Of a stretch of DNA of 32,208 nt, positions 8,283-15,900 are shown one piece after another. Origin of the DNA: a virus; IMG/VR virus record IMGVR_UViG_3300025430_000077, positions 1-32,208 of that record. The stretch is one strand, 5' to 3'. The notes below the pieces were generated by a model. That model was not told the origin of the DNA. It saw nothing but the letters and a program-made list of their open reading frames with translations, and ran no database searches. The translations under genes and the position numbers were made by a program. Each line of letters begins with the position of its first letter. Position 1 is the stretch's first letter.

Positions 8283-8746
8283 TGACGATCCCGGTTTCCA
8301 CCGCTCCACAGGTTGTCCAGGCGATCTTGGCTGACATCGCTGCGGTCGTTGCCGCCGACTCAAACGCTGGCGCCATGACGGTCTGCCTCGGTACACCGGG
8401 CCCGAACGTCGAGGACGAGGTTGTCTACATTCCCGGTGAGGTCAACCGGGTCTCCACCTTCCAGTCGTTCACTGGTGGGTTCGGAGCCGGCACCCTGCGA
8501 GAGTCCTACGACTTCGACGTGCACGTCTCGGTCTACAGCAACGAAGACGGAGCGACCTGCATGAACCGTGCATGGGTCATCGCCGCCTACGTCGAAACGG
8601 CGATCCGCAACGACCCCACCGTCGGCGGGCTCGTCGAGGTTTGCTACCCCTCTGGGACACGAGGCGGAGAACCCGCACCGATCCAAGAACCTGCCGGTGT
8701 TCAAACCGACATCGTCATCACCGTCCACGCCGAAACCACCCTCTAG
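8282..8746 (+). CDS. Probable tail terminator / tail completion protein
   Basis: A 154-residue protein directly before the tail tube gene. The alternating strands around RESYDFDVHVSVYSNEDG, the helix CMNRAWVIAAYVETAIRNDP, and the closing strand TDIVITVHAETTL match the layout of tail terminators (lambda gpU-like), which cap the growing tail tube and join it to the neck. Called mainly on fold pattern and position. A head-completion role is the main alternative, because no separate head-closure gene is seen. GTG 8282 overlaps the previous TAG by one base. Confidence 0.6.
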   Translation: MTIPVSTAPQVVQAILADIAAVVAADSNAGAMTVCLGTPGPNVEDEVVYIPGEVNRVSTFQSFTGGFGAGTLRESYDFDVHVSVYSNEDGATCMNRAWVIAAYVETAIRNDPTVGGLVEVCYPSGTRGGEPAPIQEPAGVQTDIVITVHAETTL

Positions 8747-8754
8747 GAGGACTC

Positions 8755-8931
8755 ATGGCGCAGTTCCAAATGACCTACCCCTACGAGCGTCGGTTCTTCG
8801 ACGGTCGTGTGGTCGAGCCAGGCGAAATCGTCACCGCTGACGAAAACCCTGACCCCAACTTCTTCGAGGAAGTCGCAGCCCCGGCAGCGCCAGCCCCGAC
8901 AGACCCGTCCACCCCGGACCCTTCCAACTAG
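8755..8931 (+). CDS. Small virion-region protein, unknown function
   Basis: A 58-residue protein with an N-terminal strand-rich part (TYPYERRFFDGRVVEPGEIV) and a Pro/Ala/Thr tail. ATG 8755 follows AGGAGG by four bases, so translation is well supported. Short proteins with a GR-VV-PGE motif lie between terminator and tube genes in other actinophages, but I do not know a function. Confidence 0.65.
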   Translation: MAQFQMTYPYERRFFDGRVVEPGEIVTADENPDPNFFEEVAAPAAPAPTDPSTPDPSN

Positions 8932-8940
8932 GAGACCCAG

Positions 8941-10137
8941 ATGCCATTGTCCTCATTCAGAACGTGGGTCGGCGGTTCGATGGACCGCATCAACGGCCAA
9001 ACGAGCGCAGCCATCACCACGACGACCTCTCAGGCCGTCGCGTTGAGCAACGTGGTCGGCAGCATCGCTTCGACCGGGTACGCCTTCATCATCGACGGTC
9101 CGAACACCGAGGTGCTCGCCTACACCGTCGGATCGAGTTCAGGCACGACCGGCACGATCACCGTGACGCCGACCTTGTCGCACAACGCCAACACCTACGT
9201 TGCGCTCCAAGCCACGAACTCGCCGGCGTTCTACCTGCCGCTCGAGAAGATCGCTCCGGCCGACGAGTACGCGCAGCTGCTCGATCAGTCCTACCAGGGA
9301 TCCTCGGTCAAGACCTACGCCGCCATCCAAGGCATGCGCACCTCCACCTGGGACATCTCGGGCGCCGTGTTCGCTGACACCTTCGGGTACCTCGTCGGCG
9401 GCATCTTCGGTGCTGAGGACTACACGGCCGGAAGCCCGAGCCAACACGCCTTCGGTGTCGACAACACCGCCACAAAGAACCAGCAGCCCACTCCGGTCAT
9501 GCTGTGGTTCTACGACGGGCTCAACACCCGTGTCTACGCCGGCGGCAAGTTCACCGACCTGACCCTCACGCTCGATCCCGGTGCGCTCATGGCGTACACG
9601 GCGAAGTTCATGGCTCGTGCCTCCGGTGTCTACGCCGGCTCCGCAGCTGTCGCTTCGGTGTCAACCCTCAAGCCGCTCGCAGCATGGACCGGGAGCCTCA
9701 CCGTTGCCGGCACCGCAGTCGGCCAAGCGCAATCGTTTGAAATCAACTTCTCACGCCAGAACAGCGAGAACGTCATGGCCCTCACCGGCCAGCAAGACCC
9801 CGCAACCATCTGGGTCGGACCGTTGCAGGTGACCGGCAAGGTGACCTACTGGAAGAACGACGACGTGCAATACAACTACGTCACCGCAAACACCCAGCCG
9901 GCCGTGGTCATCAGCTCGACGCAGGGCACCGGAACGACCACCGGCCTCAACGTCCAGATGACTAAGTGCAACGTCTTCAACCCGAAAATCGTCGTCGACT
10001 CCAAGCCCTACGTCATTGAGGAGTTCGAGTTTGAAGGCATTGCCAACTCGACCGACGCAACGACCGCCGGTGGTGGCGTCAGCCCCGCCAAGGTCACCTT
10101 GAAGAACGCCATCGCCAGCGGGACGACCTACTGCTGA
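8941..10137 (+). CDS. Major tail tube protein
   Basis: Predicted tail tube subunit (398 aa). Residues 75-270 carry a tube-like pattern: FYLPLEKIAPADEYAQLLDQ, GMRTSTWDISGAVFADTFGYL, PVMLWFYDG, then FTDLTLTLDPGALMAYTAKF and QSFEINFSRQNSENVMALTG. The first 70 residues and the region after about 330 (Thr/Gly-rich TQGTGTTTGLNVQM) may form surface-exposed additions, since the protein is longer than a minimal tube subunit. AGGAGA precedes ATG 8941, and its TGA overlaps the next start. Its place between terminator and chaperone genes supports the call. Confidence 0.85.
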   Translation: MPLSSFRTWVGGSMDRINGQTSAAITTTTSQAVALSNVVGSIASTGYAFIIDGPNTEVLAYTVGSSSGTTGTITVTPTLSHNANTYVALQATNSPAFYLPLEKIAPADEYAQLLDQSYQGSSVKTYAAIQGMRTSTWDISGAVFADTFGYLVGGIFGAEDYTAGSPSQHAFGVDNTATKNQQPTPVMLWFYDGLNTRVYAGGKFTDLTLTLDPGALMAYTAKFMARASGVYAGSAAVASVSTLKPLAAWTGSLTVAGTAVGQAQSFEINFSRQNSENVMALTGQQDPATIWVGPLQVTGKVTYWKNDDVQYNYVTANTQPAVVISSTQGTGTTTGLNVQMTKCNVFNPKIVVDSKPYVIEEFEFEGIANSTDATTAGGGVSPAKVTLKNAIASGTTYC

Positions 10138-10559
10138 TGCCGATCACCATCGACCTGCCCGGCGGCAACTCCGCAGTCTTTCGGGACCCCGAGAGCGTCA
10201 CCCGGAAGCAGCGGCTCCCTGTCGAAGTCGCCACCATCCGTTACCAGCGCGCAATGCTGCGGCGGATGGAGGCGGAGGCTTCGGTCAGTGCCCCAACCCC
10301 CGACGATGCCGAGCCAACGACCGCAGCGGTCTCCGACGAGGAGATCGACTGCTTCGTGGCCCTCGAGATCGCCGCTGTGCTGTGCATGGTTGAGTCGTGG
10401 TCCTTCGGGTTCCCCGTCGACGCCGACGGCTACGACCAAATCCCCGCCCAAGCCGCCGACGTGCTCGGCAAAGCCTGCATGGACGCAAAGGACAAGGCCT
10501 TCTTCGTCGCTGAGCCCAGCCCGGACCCTGAGAGCCCTACGCAGCCCTCGAGCGACTGA
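10137..10559 (+). CDS. Tail assembly chaperone, upstream part (gpG-like)
   Basis: A 140-residue, mostly helical acidic protein between the tail tube and the tape measure, the standard slot for tail assembly chaperones that coat the tape measure during assembly. The helical part includes DEEIDCFVALEIAAVLCMVE (about 66-85), and the last 15 residues are a Pro/Ser/Asp tail. In most long-tailed phages a fraction of ribosomes shifts by -1 near the end of this gene; the -1 frame here is open from 10532 and leads into the next ORF. The call rests on position and size; sequence similarity in this family is always weak. Confidence 0.7.
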   Translation: MPITIDLPGGNSAVFRDPESVTRKQRLPVEVATIRYQRAMLRRMEAEASVSAPTPDDAEPTTAAVSDEEIDCFVALEIAAVLCMVESWSFGFPVDADGYDQIPAQAADVLGKACMDAKDKAFFVAEPSPDPESPTQPSSD

Positions 10560-10579
10560 GCCTGGCGCTTAGGGGGCAG

Positions 10580-10780
10580 ATGGAGCACCCAGACCTTCCG
10601 GACTGGTTGCAGACCACGGAGGAACTCGTCCAGATCATTGAGATCACCGGATGGACCCCCGACGTCATCGAAGTGCAGCCGGCGCACCTGCTTGACCGAG
10701 TACGGCACGTCGGGATGATTCACCGCTCCGCATCTGAGGAGCGCCAAGCCCAGAACATCGCAGCAGCACTTGGAGGCTGA
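10580..10780 (+). CDS. Tail assembly chaperone, downstream part (gpT-like)
   Basis: A 66-residue frame, -1 relative to the gene upstream, encoding HPDLPDWLQTTEELVQIIEI and a helical end. It could start at ATG 10580 (AGGGGG three bases away, very close) or be reached by -1 frameshifting. The second is favoured because the same frame upstream of the ATG, from 10532, reads as a plausible amphipathic helix (YAALERLSLALRGQ) continuous with the ORF. No canonical slippery heptamer is present; C-CCT at 10535-10538 could allow slippage of a Pro tRNA. Confidence 0.6.
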   Translation: MEHPDLPDWLQTTEELVQIIEITGWTPDVIEVQPAHLLDRVRHVGMIHRSASEERQAQNIAAALGG

Positions 10781-10782
10781 CC

Positions 10783-11343
10783 GTGGCATCTCCGCTCAAG
10801 AGCCAGCAGCTCACCGGCGTTGCCGGCATCGACGCCAGCCAATTGCAGGCGTTCGGTCGTGCCCTGGACAAGGCTGCGCCCGAGCTGCGGATTGAGATGC
10901 AACGCCGGCTCAAGGCCGCTGCAGAAGTCATCAAGCTCGACGCCATGGAACGTGCGTCGGAGCACTCCACCACCATCGCTCACACCATTCGCCTCACCTC
11001 CAACCGCTCAGCGGTCACCATCTCCGCCGGCGGCAAGGGCAACGTCCTCGCTCGTCTGTACGAGATCGGCAACCTTGAGAAGGGTCGCAAGCGCAACCGG
11101 CGTCGCAGGTCATCGACCGCTACCGGTGCATCTGGCGAACTCATCTTCCGTCACCCCGGCCGCCCTCGAGCGGACGGGTCTGCTTCCGCGTGGGCTGACC
11201 AAGCTCGCTACCCATTCCTCGCCCCTGCACTCGAGGCGCACCGCACCGAACTCGCCGAAGGCGTCCAGCACGCCGTGGCAGACATCATGCAGCGCATCAG
11301 CGTCGACCGCAGCGGTGCCATCTCAGTCCTTGGAGGTCTCTAA
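10783..11343 (+). CDS. HK97 gp10-like neck or minor tail protein
   Basis: A 186-residue protein beginning VAGIDASQLQAFGRALDKAA with a long basic helix (RIEMQRRLKAAAEVIKLDA) and the closing pattern ARYPFLAPALEAHRTELAEG, a hallmark of HK97 gp10-like proteins. A basic loop (KGRKRNRRRRSS) lies in the middle. This family normally acts at the head-tail joint and is encoded before the tail tube gene; here it sits between chaperone and tape measure. GTG 10783 follows GGAGG by six bases, and its TAA overlaps the tape-measure ATG. Confidence 0.7.
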   Translation: MASPLKSQQLTGVAGIDASQLQAFGRALDKAAPELRIEMQRRLKAAAEVIKLDAMERASEHSTTIAHTIRLTSNRSAVTISAGGKGNVLARLYEIGNLEKGRKRNRRRRSSTATGASGELIFRHPGRPRADGSASAWADQARYPFLAPALEAHRTELAEGVQHAVADIMQRISVDRSGAISVLGGL

Positions 11344-13157
11344 TGGCGTTGAACGACCTCATTGTCCGCCTACACCTCGTCGGCGAGAACCGCTCCGCCG
11401 TTGAGGCCATGCTCGAGACCGGCGAGGTCTCCAAGCGCGTGTCGAAGGACATGGAGTCCAACTTCGACAAGTCGACCAACCGGATCGGCGGTCTGTTCAC
11501 CCGTCTCGGCCAACACGCCGAGTCCATGGGTACGCCGTTCGGCAAGGTGCTCACCGAGGTTGGCAACAAGTTCGGCGAAGCGGAGAAGAAGGGTCACGGG
11601 TTCCTCGGCATGATCTCCGGGCTCGGCGCAGCTGCAACCGGCGCCGGCCTCGCAGCCTTCGTCGGTATCGCCGGCGAGTCCGTGAAGATCGCCCTTGACG
11701 GCGCACAGGCGCAGTCCAACCTCGAGACCGCCGTCAAGAACTCCGGCCAGTCGTTCGACGAGGTCAAAGGCAAGGTCGACGCTGCGTACAACTCGATGGC
11801 CAAGTTTGGATTCAACGCCGACCAGACGAACGTCGCCCTGACCACCTTGATTACCGCTACCGGATCAACGGCGAAAGCCACTGCGCTTATGGGTCAGGTG
11901 GCTGACCTCGCACGCCTCAAGCACATGAGCCTCGCCGATGCAGCGTCCGCCGTGGCGAAAATCATGGGTGGCAGCACGCGCATCGTGAAGCAGCTCGGGC
12001 TGAACTTGAACGTGCAATCCGGGTCTGCGACCTCGGTGGCCAAGGCGCACCAAGCGGTGATCGCTGCCGAGATCAAGTTGGCTCGAGTGCAGTACGAGCT
12101 CAACAATCACATTTTGAAGGGTGCGAAGGGCCAGTGGGCGCTGCAAGACGCACAAATGGCCGTCAAGAATGCTCAGGACAAATACAACTCGTCCGCCCAC
12201 GCCACGACCACCATCCTTGACGCCATTCAGCAGAAGACGCAGGGTGCCGCCGCAGGGTTCTCCGACACCTTGCCGGGCAAGATGCAGACGTTCAACGCGC
12301 AGATCACAAACATGGGCAAGCAGCTCGGCGAGTGGCTCATTCCAAAGCTCACCATCGCCGCCGGCTGGGTCTCAAACTTCGTTGGTTTCCTGACCCGCAA
12401 CAAGGGCGCCGTGGCCGACTTCGGCATGGCTGTCGGTGGCATTGGCACTGCGTTGAGCATCATCTGGGGCTTCAACAAGGTCAAGGGCATCTTCTCGGCC
12501 ATGAAGGATGCCGGCGGAGCCCTCAAGTCTGTGACCTCATTCGGTAGCGGTGGCGCAGGTGCCGCAAGTTCAAACAGCCTGCTCGAACAAATTGTTGTCA
12601 ACACGCGAGAAATTGCCGTGAACACGGCTACTACCGCCACCGAGGACGGAACAATTGCCACAGAAGGTGGCGTGGCCTCGGTCACAGGTGCTGGAGGTGG
12701 TGCTGGAGGCGGGTTGCGGAACGCACTGCCCGTTGCAGCGGGTGTTATCGCCGATGCTGCTCCACCGTTACTGGCTGCTTACATGATTCATCAGGGGATG
12801 AACGCCGTCATCAATCATTTCGGTGGTCGCAAACTTGCTCTGTCAAATAAGCAATTGGCGACATCGAATCAGCAAGCTAAAATCGAGGAAGGGTATGTGG
12901 CGACGATGGGGAAATCTGCAACGTTTGCAGAATTTCAAAAGCTTATCGGCGGAGCAAAAAACAATTTGACACCCAAAGATGTATTTGCTCAATGGAAGCA
13001 GCAGCTAATAAATTGGGATAAGACCCACAAGAAGGCGCAAGCGGCCGACATCCGTACCTTTGCCCGAGACCTCAACATCAACGTCACCACAAATGCAACG
13101 CCGCAGCAGATTGCAGCTGCCGTATCCCGTGCCCTTCGATCCGCAGGAGCCCGATAA
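11343..13157 (+). CDS. Tape measure protein
   Basis: Predicted tape measure (604 aa), which sets tail length and helps DNA passage. It is mostly helical, with a hydrophobic glycine/alanine-rich segment near 90-117 (GLGAAATGAGLAAFVGIAGE) and others near 340-385 and 450-490, as usual in the family. The ATAAKA/ADLARLKHM-type region (about 170-200) resembles other actinophage tape measures. It is short for this class, so the tail is probably well under 150 nm. Bases about 12780-13060 are clearly more AT-rich than the rest, with AAA/AAT codons rare elsewhere, which suggests a recombined segment. TAATG overlaps join it to both neighbours. Confidence 0.88.
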   Translation: MALNDLIVRLHLVGENRSAVEAMLETGEVSKRVSKDMESNFDKSTNRIGGLFTRLGQHAESMGTPFGKVLTEVGNKFGEAEKKGHGFLGMISGLGAAATGAGLAAFVGIAGESVKIALDGAQAQSNLETAVKNSGQSFDEVKGKVDAAYNSMAKFGFNADQTNVALTTLITATGSTAKATALMGQVADLARLKHMSLADAASAVAKIMGGSTRIVKQLGLNLNVQSGSATSVAKAHQAVIAAEIKLARVQYELNNHILKGAKGQWALQDAQMAVKNAQDKYNSSAHATTTILDAIQQKTQGAAAGFSDTLPGKMQTFNAQITNMGKQLGEWLIPKLTIAAGWVSNFVGFLTRNKGAVADFGMAVGGIGTALSIIWGFNKVKGIFSAMKDAGGALKSVTSFGSGGAGAASSNSLLEQIVVNTREIAVNTATTATEDGTIATEGGVASVTGAGGGAGGGLRNALPVAAGVIADAAPPLLAAYMIHQGMNAVINHFGGRKLALSNKQLATSNQQAKIEEGYVATMGKSATFAEFQKLIGGAKNNLTPKDVFAQWKQQLINWDKTHKKAQAADIRTFARDLNINVTTNATPQQIAAAVSRALRSAGAR

Positions 13158-14053
13158 TGGCGTTCCCCCTTGGCTACTCAGCCCCTTCGCTCAGCCCATG
13201 GCAGATGCAGTTCAACGGTCTGACCTTTGGCGCAGGCACCGCTTACGAGATCGTCGGCATTCAAGGTGTCTCGGATCTGCCAATGCTGAACACCGGCGAC
13301 ATTGCTCGAGCGCGTGTGCACGGCGAGTTCCCTGGCTACAACTTGCTCGCCGGCCGGGACATCGACGTCAGCCTTGACCTCGGTTTCAAAAACGGTGGAT
13401 CGACGTCGCAGGCACTCCTCAAGACCCTTCAGGTCGCCATCAATGCCAACCTGACGAACACGGTCGCTGTCAACGCCGAGCTGCCGCTGTGGATTCAGAT
13501 CCCCAACCGGCCAGTCATGGGCGCCATGGTGCGCATCAAGGACGCCAAGTACCCCTACACGTTCGACTACGCAAACTCCGGGCGCATCAGCCCTGAGTTG
13601 TGGTTCCACGCCACCGACCCTCGGTTGTACGGCAACCCGGTGTCGACTACGCAGTCGTTCAGTAGCGCCGCCACCGTTTCCATCCCGACGATCACCTACG
13701 CCGGTGACGTCGATATGAACCCCATCGTGACGTTCGCCTCGACGAGCACCGGCATGAGCAACGTCACCGTGACCTGCACCGTCGGCGGTGTGGCCCAGTG
13801 GAGCATCAACGTGGAACCTGGCACCGTGCCGACGGCGACCACCTACGTCATCAACACCGACCTACACACCATCACCAAGGCCGGCAGCGCCTACTACTCC
13901 GCATCGGCAACGGCGCCGACGTGGCCGAACCCCATTTCTCTCGTTGGAGGCATGATGACGTCCAGTTCGAAGTCCGCCGTTATCTCGGCGTCATGGACCG
14001 GCTCCGGTAGCGGTTCGCTCAAAGTCGACTACGCCCCGGCATACCTCGCATGA
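13157..14053 (+). CDS. Distal tail (Dit-like) minor tail protein
   Basis: A 298-residue protein directly after the tape measure. The N-terminal half (MQFNGLTFGAGTAYEIVGIQGV, then FPGYNLLAGRDIDVSLDLGF and TVAVNAELPLWIQIPNR) resembles the ring-forming domain of siphovirus distal tail proteins; the C-terminal half (about 170-298) is a Thr/Ser-rich beta domain with VTVTCTVGGVAQWSINV. It would join the tube to the tip and the hub encoded next. Family call is by pattern and position. Confidence 0.75.
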   Translation: MAFPLGYSAPSLSPWQMQFNGLTFGAGTAYEIVGIQGVSDLPMLNTGDIARARVHGEFPGYNLLAGRDIDVSLDLGFKNGGSTSQALLKTLQVAINANLTNTVAVNAELPLWIQIPNRPVMGAMVRIKDAKYPYTFDYANSGRISPELWFHATDPRLYGNPVSTTQSFSSAATVSIPTITYAGDVDMNPIVTFASTSTGMSNVTVTCTVGGVAQWSINVEPGTVPTATTYVINTDLHTITKAGSAYYSASATAPTWPNPISLVGGMMTSSSKSAVISASWTGSGSGSLKVDYAPAYLA

Positions 14054-15900
14054 GCGGAGTTGTCACCGTCTGGTCCTACGACCTCCTCAGCCTGTCAAAC
14101 GTCACCCAACTCGGCCCATCGGTCGGTGACACCGCCATCGTTGGCGGCAGCATCTCAACGGCGGAAAAGGCGCAGCAGATTGGCGTTGAGGAGGCAAACC
14201 ACATCACCGGGCTCTACCCGACTTACGACGCTGCGCTTCCCTTCGGCGGCGCCATCGGCAACACCACGACCAAGATCGTGAGCTGCTGGGGCGTGCAGAA
14301 CTGGTTCGCAGCTGCGGGAACTTCGGTGACCATCATCGGCACGTCAAACGCTGCGTACAACCAGACCGGGACGCTGACCTACTCCGGGCTCGGCACTTCT
14401 CGAGGAACGAACTACGGGCAGTTTGGCGTGCAAATGGCGTCGCTCAGCTCAAACACCCTCGCCACGGGCGGATACGCCATTTTGGGCAACGGCCCCGTCA
14501 GCCATGGCGAAATCCCGTTGCAGAACCTGACGTTCAGCCAGCGCCTCAACAACGCCGGCCAGATGACCGGATCGATCTCGCTTGAGAGCTCGCAAATCCC
14601 ACCGGCAACGCTCATCACGGCTACCACGCCCAACAAGACGCTGCTCTGCGTCGACATTGACGGCCAACTGGTCTGGGCAGGCCTCGTGCGCACCCGATCG
14701 TTTGACACAAAGAACCACACGTTGGACATCACCGCCAAGGAATGCTTCGACTACATCACGTCTCGCCACCAGGCAAACGACTACTCGACCTATCCGTCGT
14801 CGTCGCTGTACCCGGAGTATTACTTTTGGGGCAACATCGCCCGCCCGAACTACGGGCCCTACATCGGCAATGCGATCATCGCTGGTGCGCAGAACGTCGT
14901 GAACTCGGCGTTCGCCACGATGCAGGTTTCGGATCGCGTTACCACGGCACTTGGAGCCACCAACGTCTTCGCCCCGTCGTTCCCGTTGTCTCGTCGAGTG
15001 TCAGCGGATCAGATCATCGTGGGTTACTCCGACGCCGGCTACAAGGCTGGCTACGACTTCGCCATTGACGGCTATTGGGCGAATGGCACCGGCTCAGTTC
15101 CGCTGTTCGTGATGAACTTCGACTTCCCTCGACGAGGCTCCAAGACCTCCAACGAGGTCACGAAAATCACCGTGGCATCGACCGGAACCACCGGCACCTA
15201 TTCCGGCTACCAGCCGGTTATCGGCGCGAACGTCAAAAACTCCGGCGGCACTGTGGTCGGTACCATCACGAACACGAACCGCTCTATCAGCCAGGTGACG
15301 ATCAGCGCCTCGGTTGCGGCGGGTTCGTACACCTCCGAGGACGATCCATCAAACGCCGTGTCCTACACCGCCGGCAACGCTTACAACAACCTTGCACCTC
15401 GGCTGGTCAACGATTGGTTGCTCGATCTCTCAGCTGCAATCGAATACACCTGGGACGAAGACGGCTCCGAGCAGGCAGACGAAGTGGTCGGGACAGCCTC
15501 GTCTGGATCGCTCAACCCCCTGAGCTACACCGACCCCGCTGCCACCAACCTCGGATGGCCGCACATGAGCGCCCTTACCTCGTTCGTGAACACCGTGGAC
15601 AACTCCACGCTGACCTACGAGATTCAAGGCGAGGTCGCTCGTCGAGAGTTCCCCATTGTGACCTCGACGGTCACCGTGGCGCTGTCCTACGCAGGTGTCG
15701 CTGCCAACTTGGTCGACGACGGCGACCACGTCCGGATCATCACGGGACCGGACAACCGTTTCCCGTCAGGCCTTGACACGATCATGCGCATCGTTGGCAT
15801 TGATTTCGCCATCACTGACGCCGGTGTCCCGACCGTCACCTACACCCTCAACCCGCCACTCACCGGCCTTCCCGGTGCGCTGCCTCAAGGGATGCTCTAA
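14050..15900 (+). CDS. Tail tip hub protein, gp37-like
   Basis: A 616-residue minor tail protein. The core, about 155-240, reads NLTFSQRLNNAGQMTGSISL, then TLLCVDIDGQLVWAGLVRTR and TLDITAKECFDYITSR, the pattern of the ReqiPepy6 gp37-like/hub family in actinophages. The C-terminus (TYEIQGEVARREFPIV, VDDGDHVRIITGP, RIVGIDFAITDAGVPTVTYT) is also typical of hub proteins. The first 150 residues and a Thr/Ser/Gly segment near 370-430 look like inserted beta domains. ATGA overlap with the distal tail gene; TAATG overlap with the fibre gene. Confidence 0.78.
   Translation: MSGVVTVWSYDLLSLSNVTQLGPSVGDTAIVGGSISTAEKAQQIGVEEANHITGLYPTYDAALPFGGAIGNTTTKIVSCWGVQNWFAAAGTSVTIIGTSNAAYNQTGTLTYSGLGTSRGTNYGQFGVQMASLSSNTLATGGYAILGNGPVSHGEIPLQNLTFSQRLNNAGQMTGSISLESSQIPPATLITATTPNKTLLCVDIDGQLVWAGLVRTRSFDTKNHTLDITAKECFDYITSRHQANDYSTYPSSSLYPEYYFWGNIARPNYGPYIGNAIIAGAQNVVNSAFATMQVSDRVTTALGATNVFAPSFPLSRRVSADQIIVGYSDAGYKAGYDFAIDGYWANGTGSVPLFVMNFDFPRRGSKTSNEVTKITVASTGTTGTYSGYQPVIGANVKNSGGTVVGTITNTNRSISQVTISASVAAGSYTSEDDPSNAVSYTAGNAYNNLAPRLVNDWLLDLSAAIEYTWDEDGSEQADEVVGTASSGSLNPLSYTDPAATNLGWPHMSALTSFVNTVDNSTLTYEIQGEVARREFPIVTSTVTVALSYAGVAANLVDDGDHVRIITGPDNRFPSGLDTIMRIVGIDFAITDAGVPTVTYTLNPPLTGLPGALPQGML

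Noticed and set aside
7464-8396. 310-codon - strand frame across connector genes
   Set aside because: Asp/Gly/Arg-rich shadow sequence with no start signal; the + strand genes here are well supported.
10288-10572. 94-codon + frame within the tail chaperone gene as a +1 frameshift product
   Set aside because: Pro/Ser/Arg-rich shadow sequence that ends before the downstream ORF; the -1 frame gives a more protein-like join.
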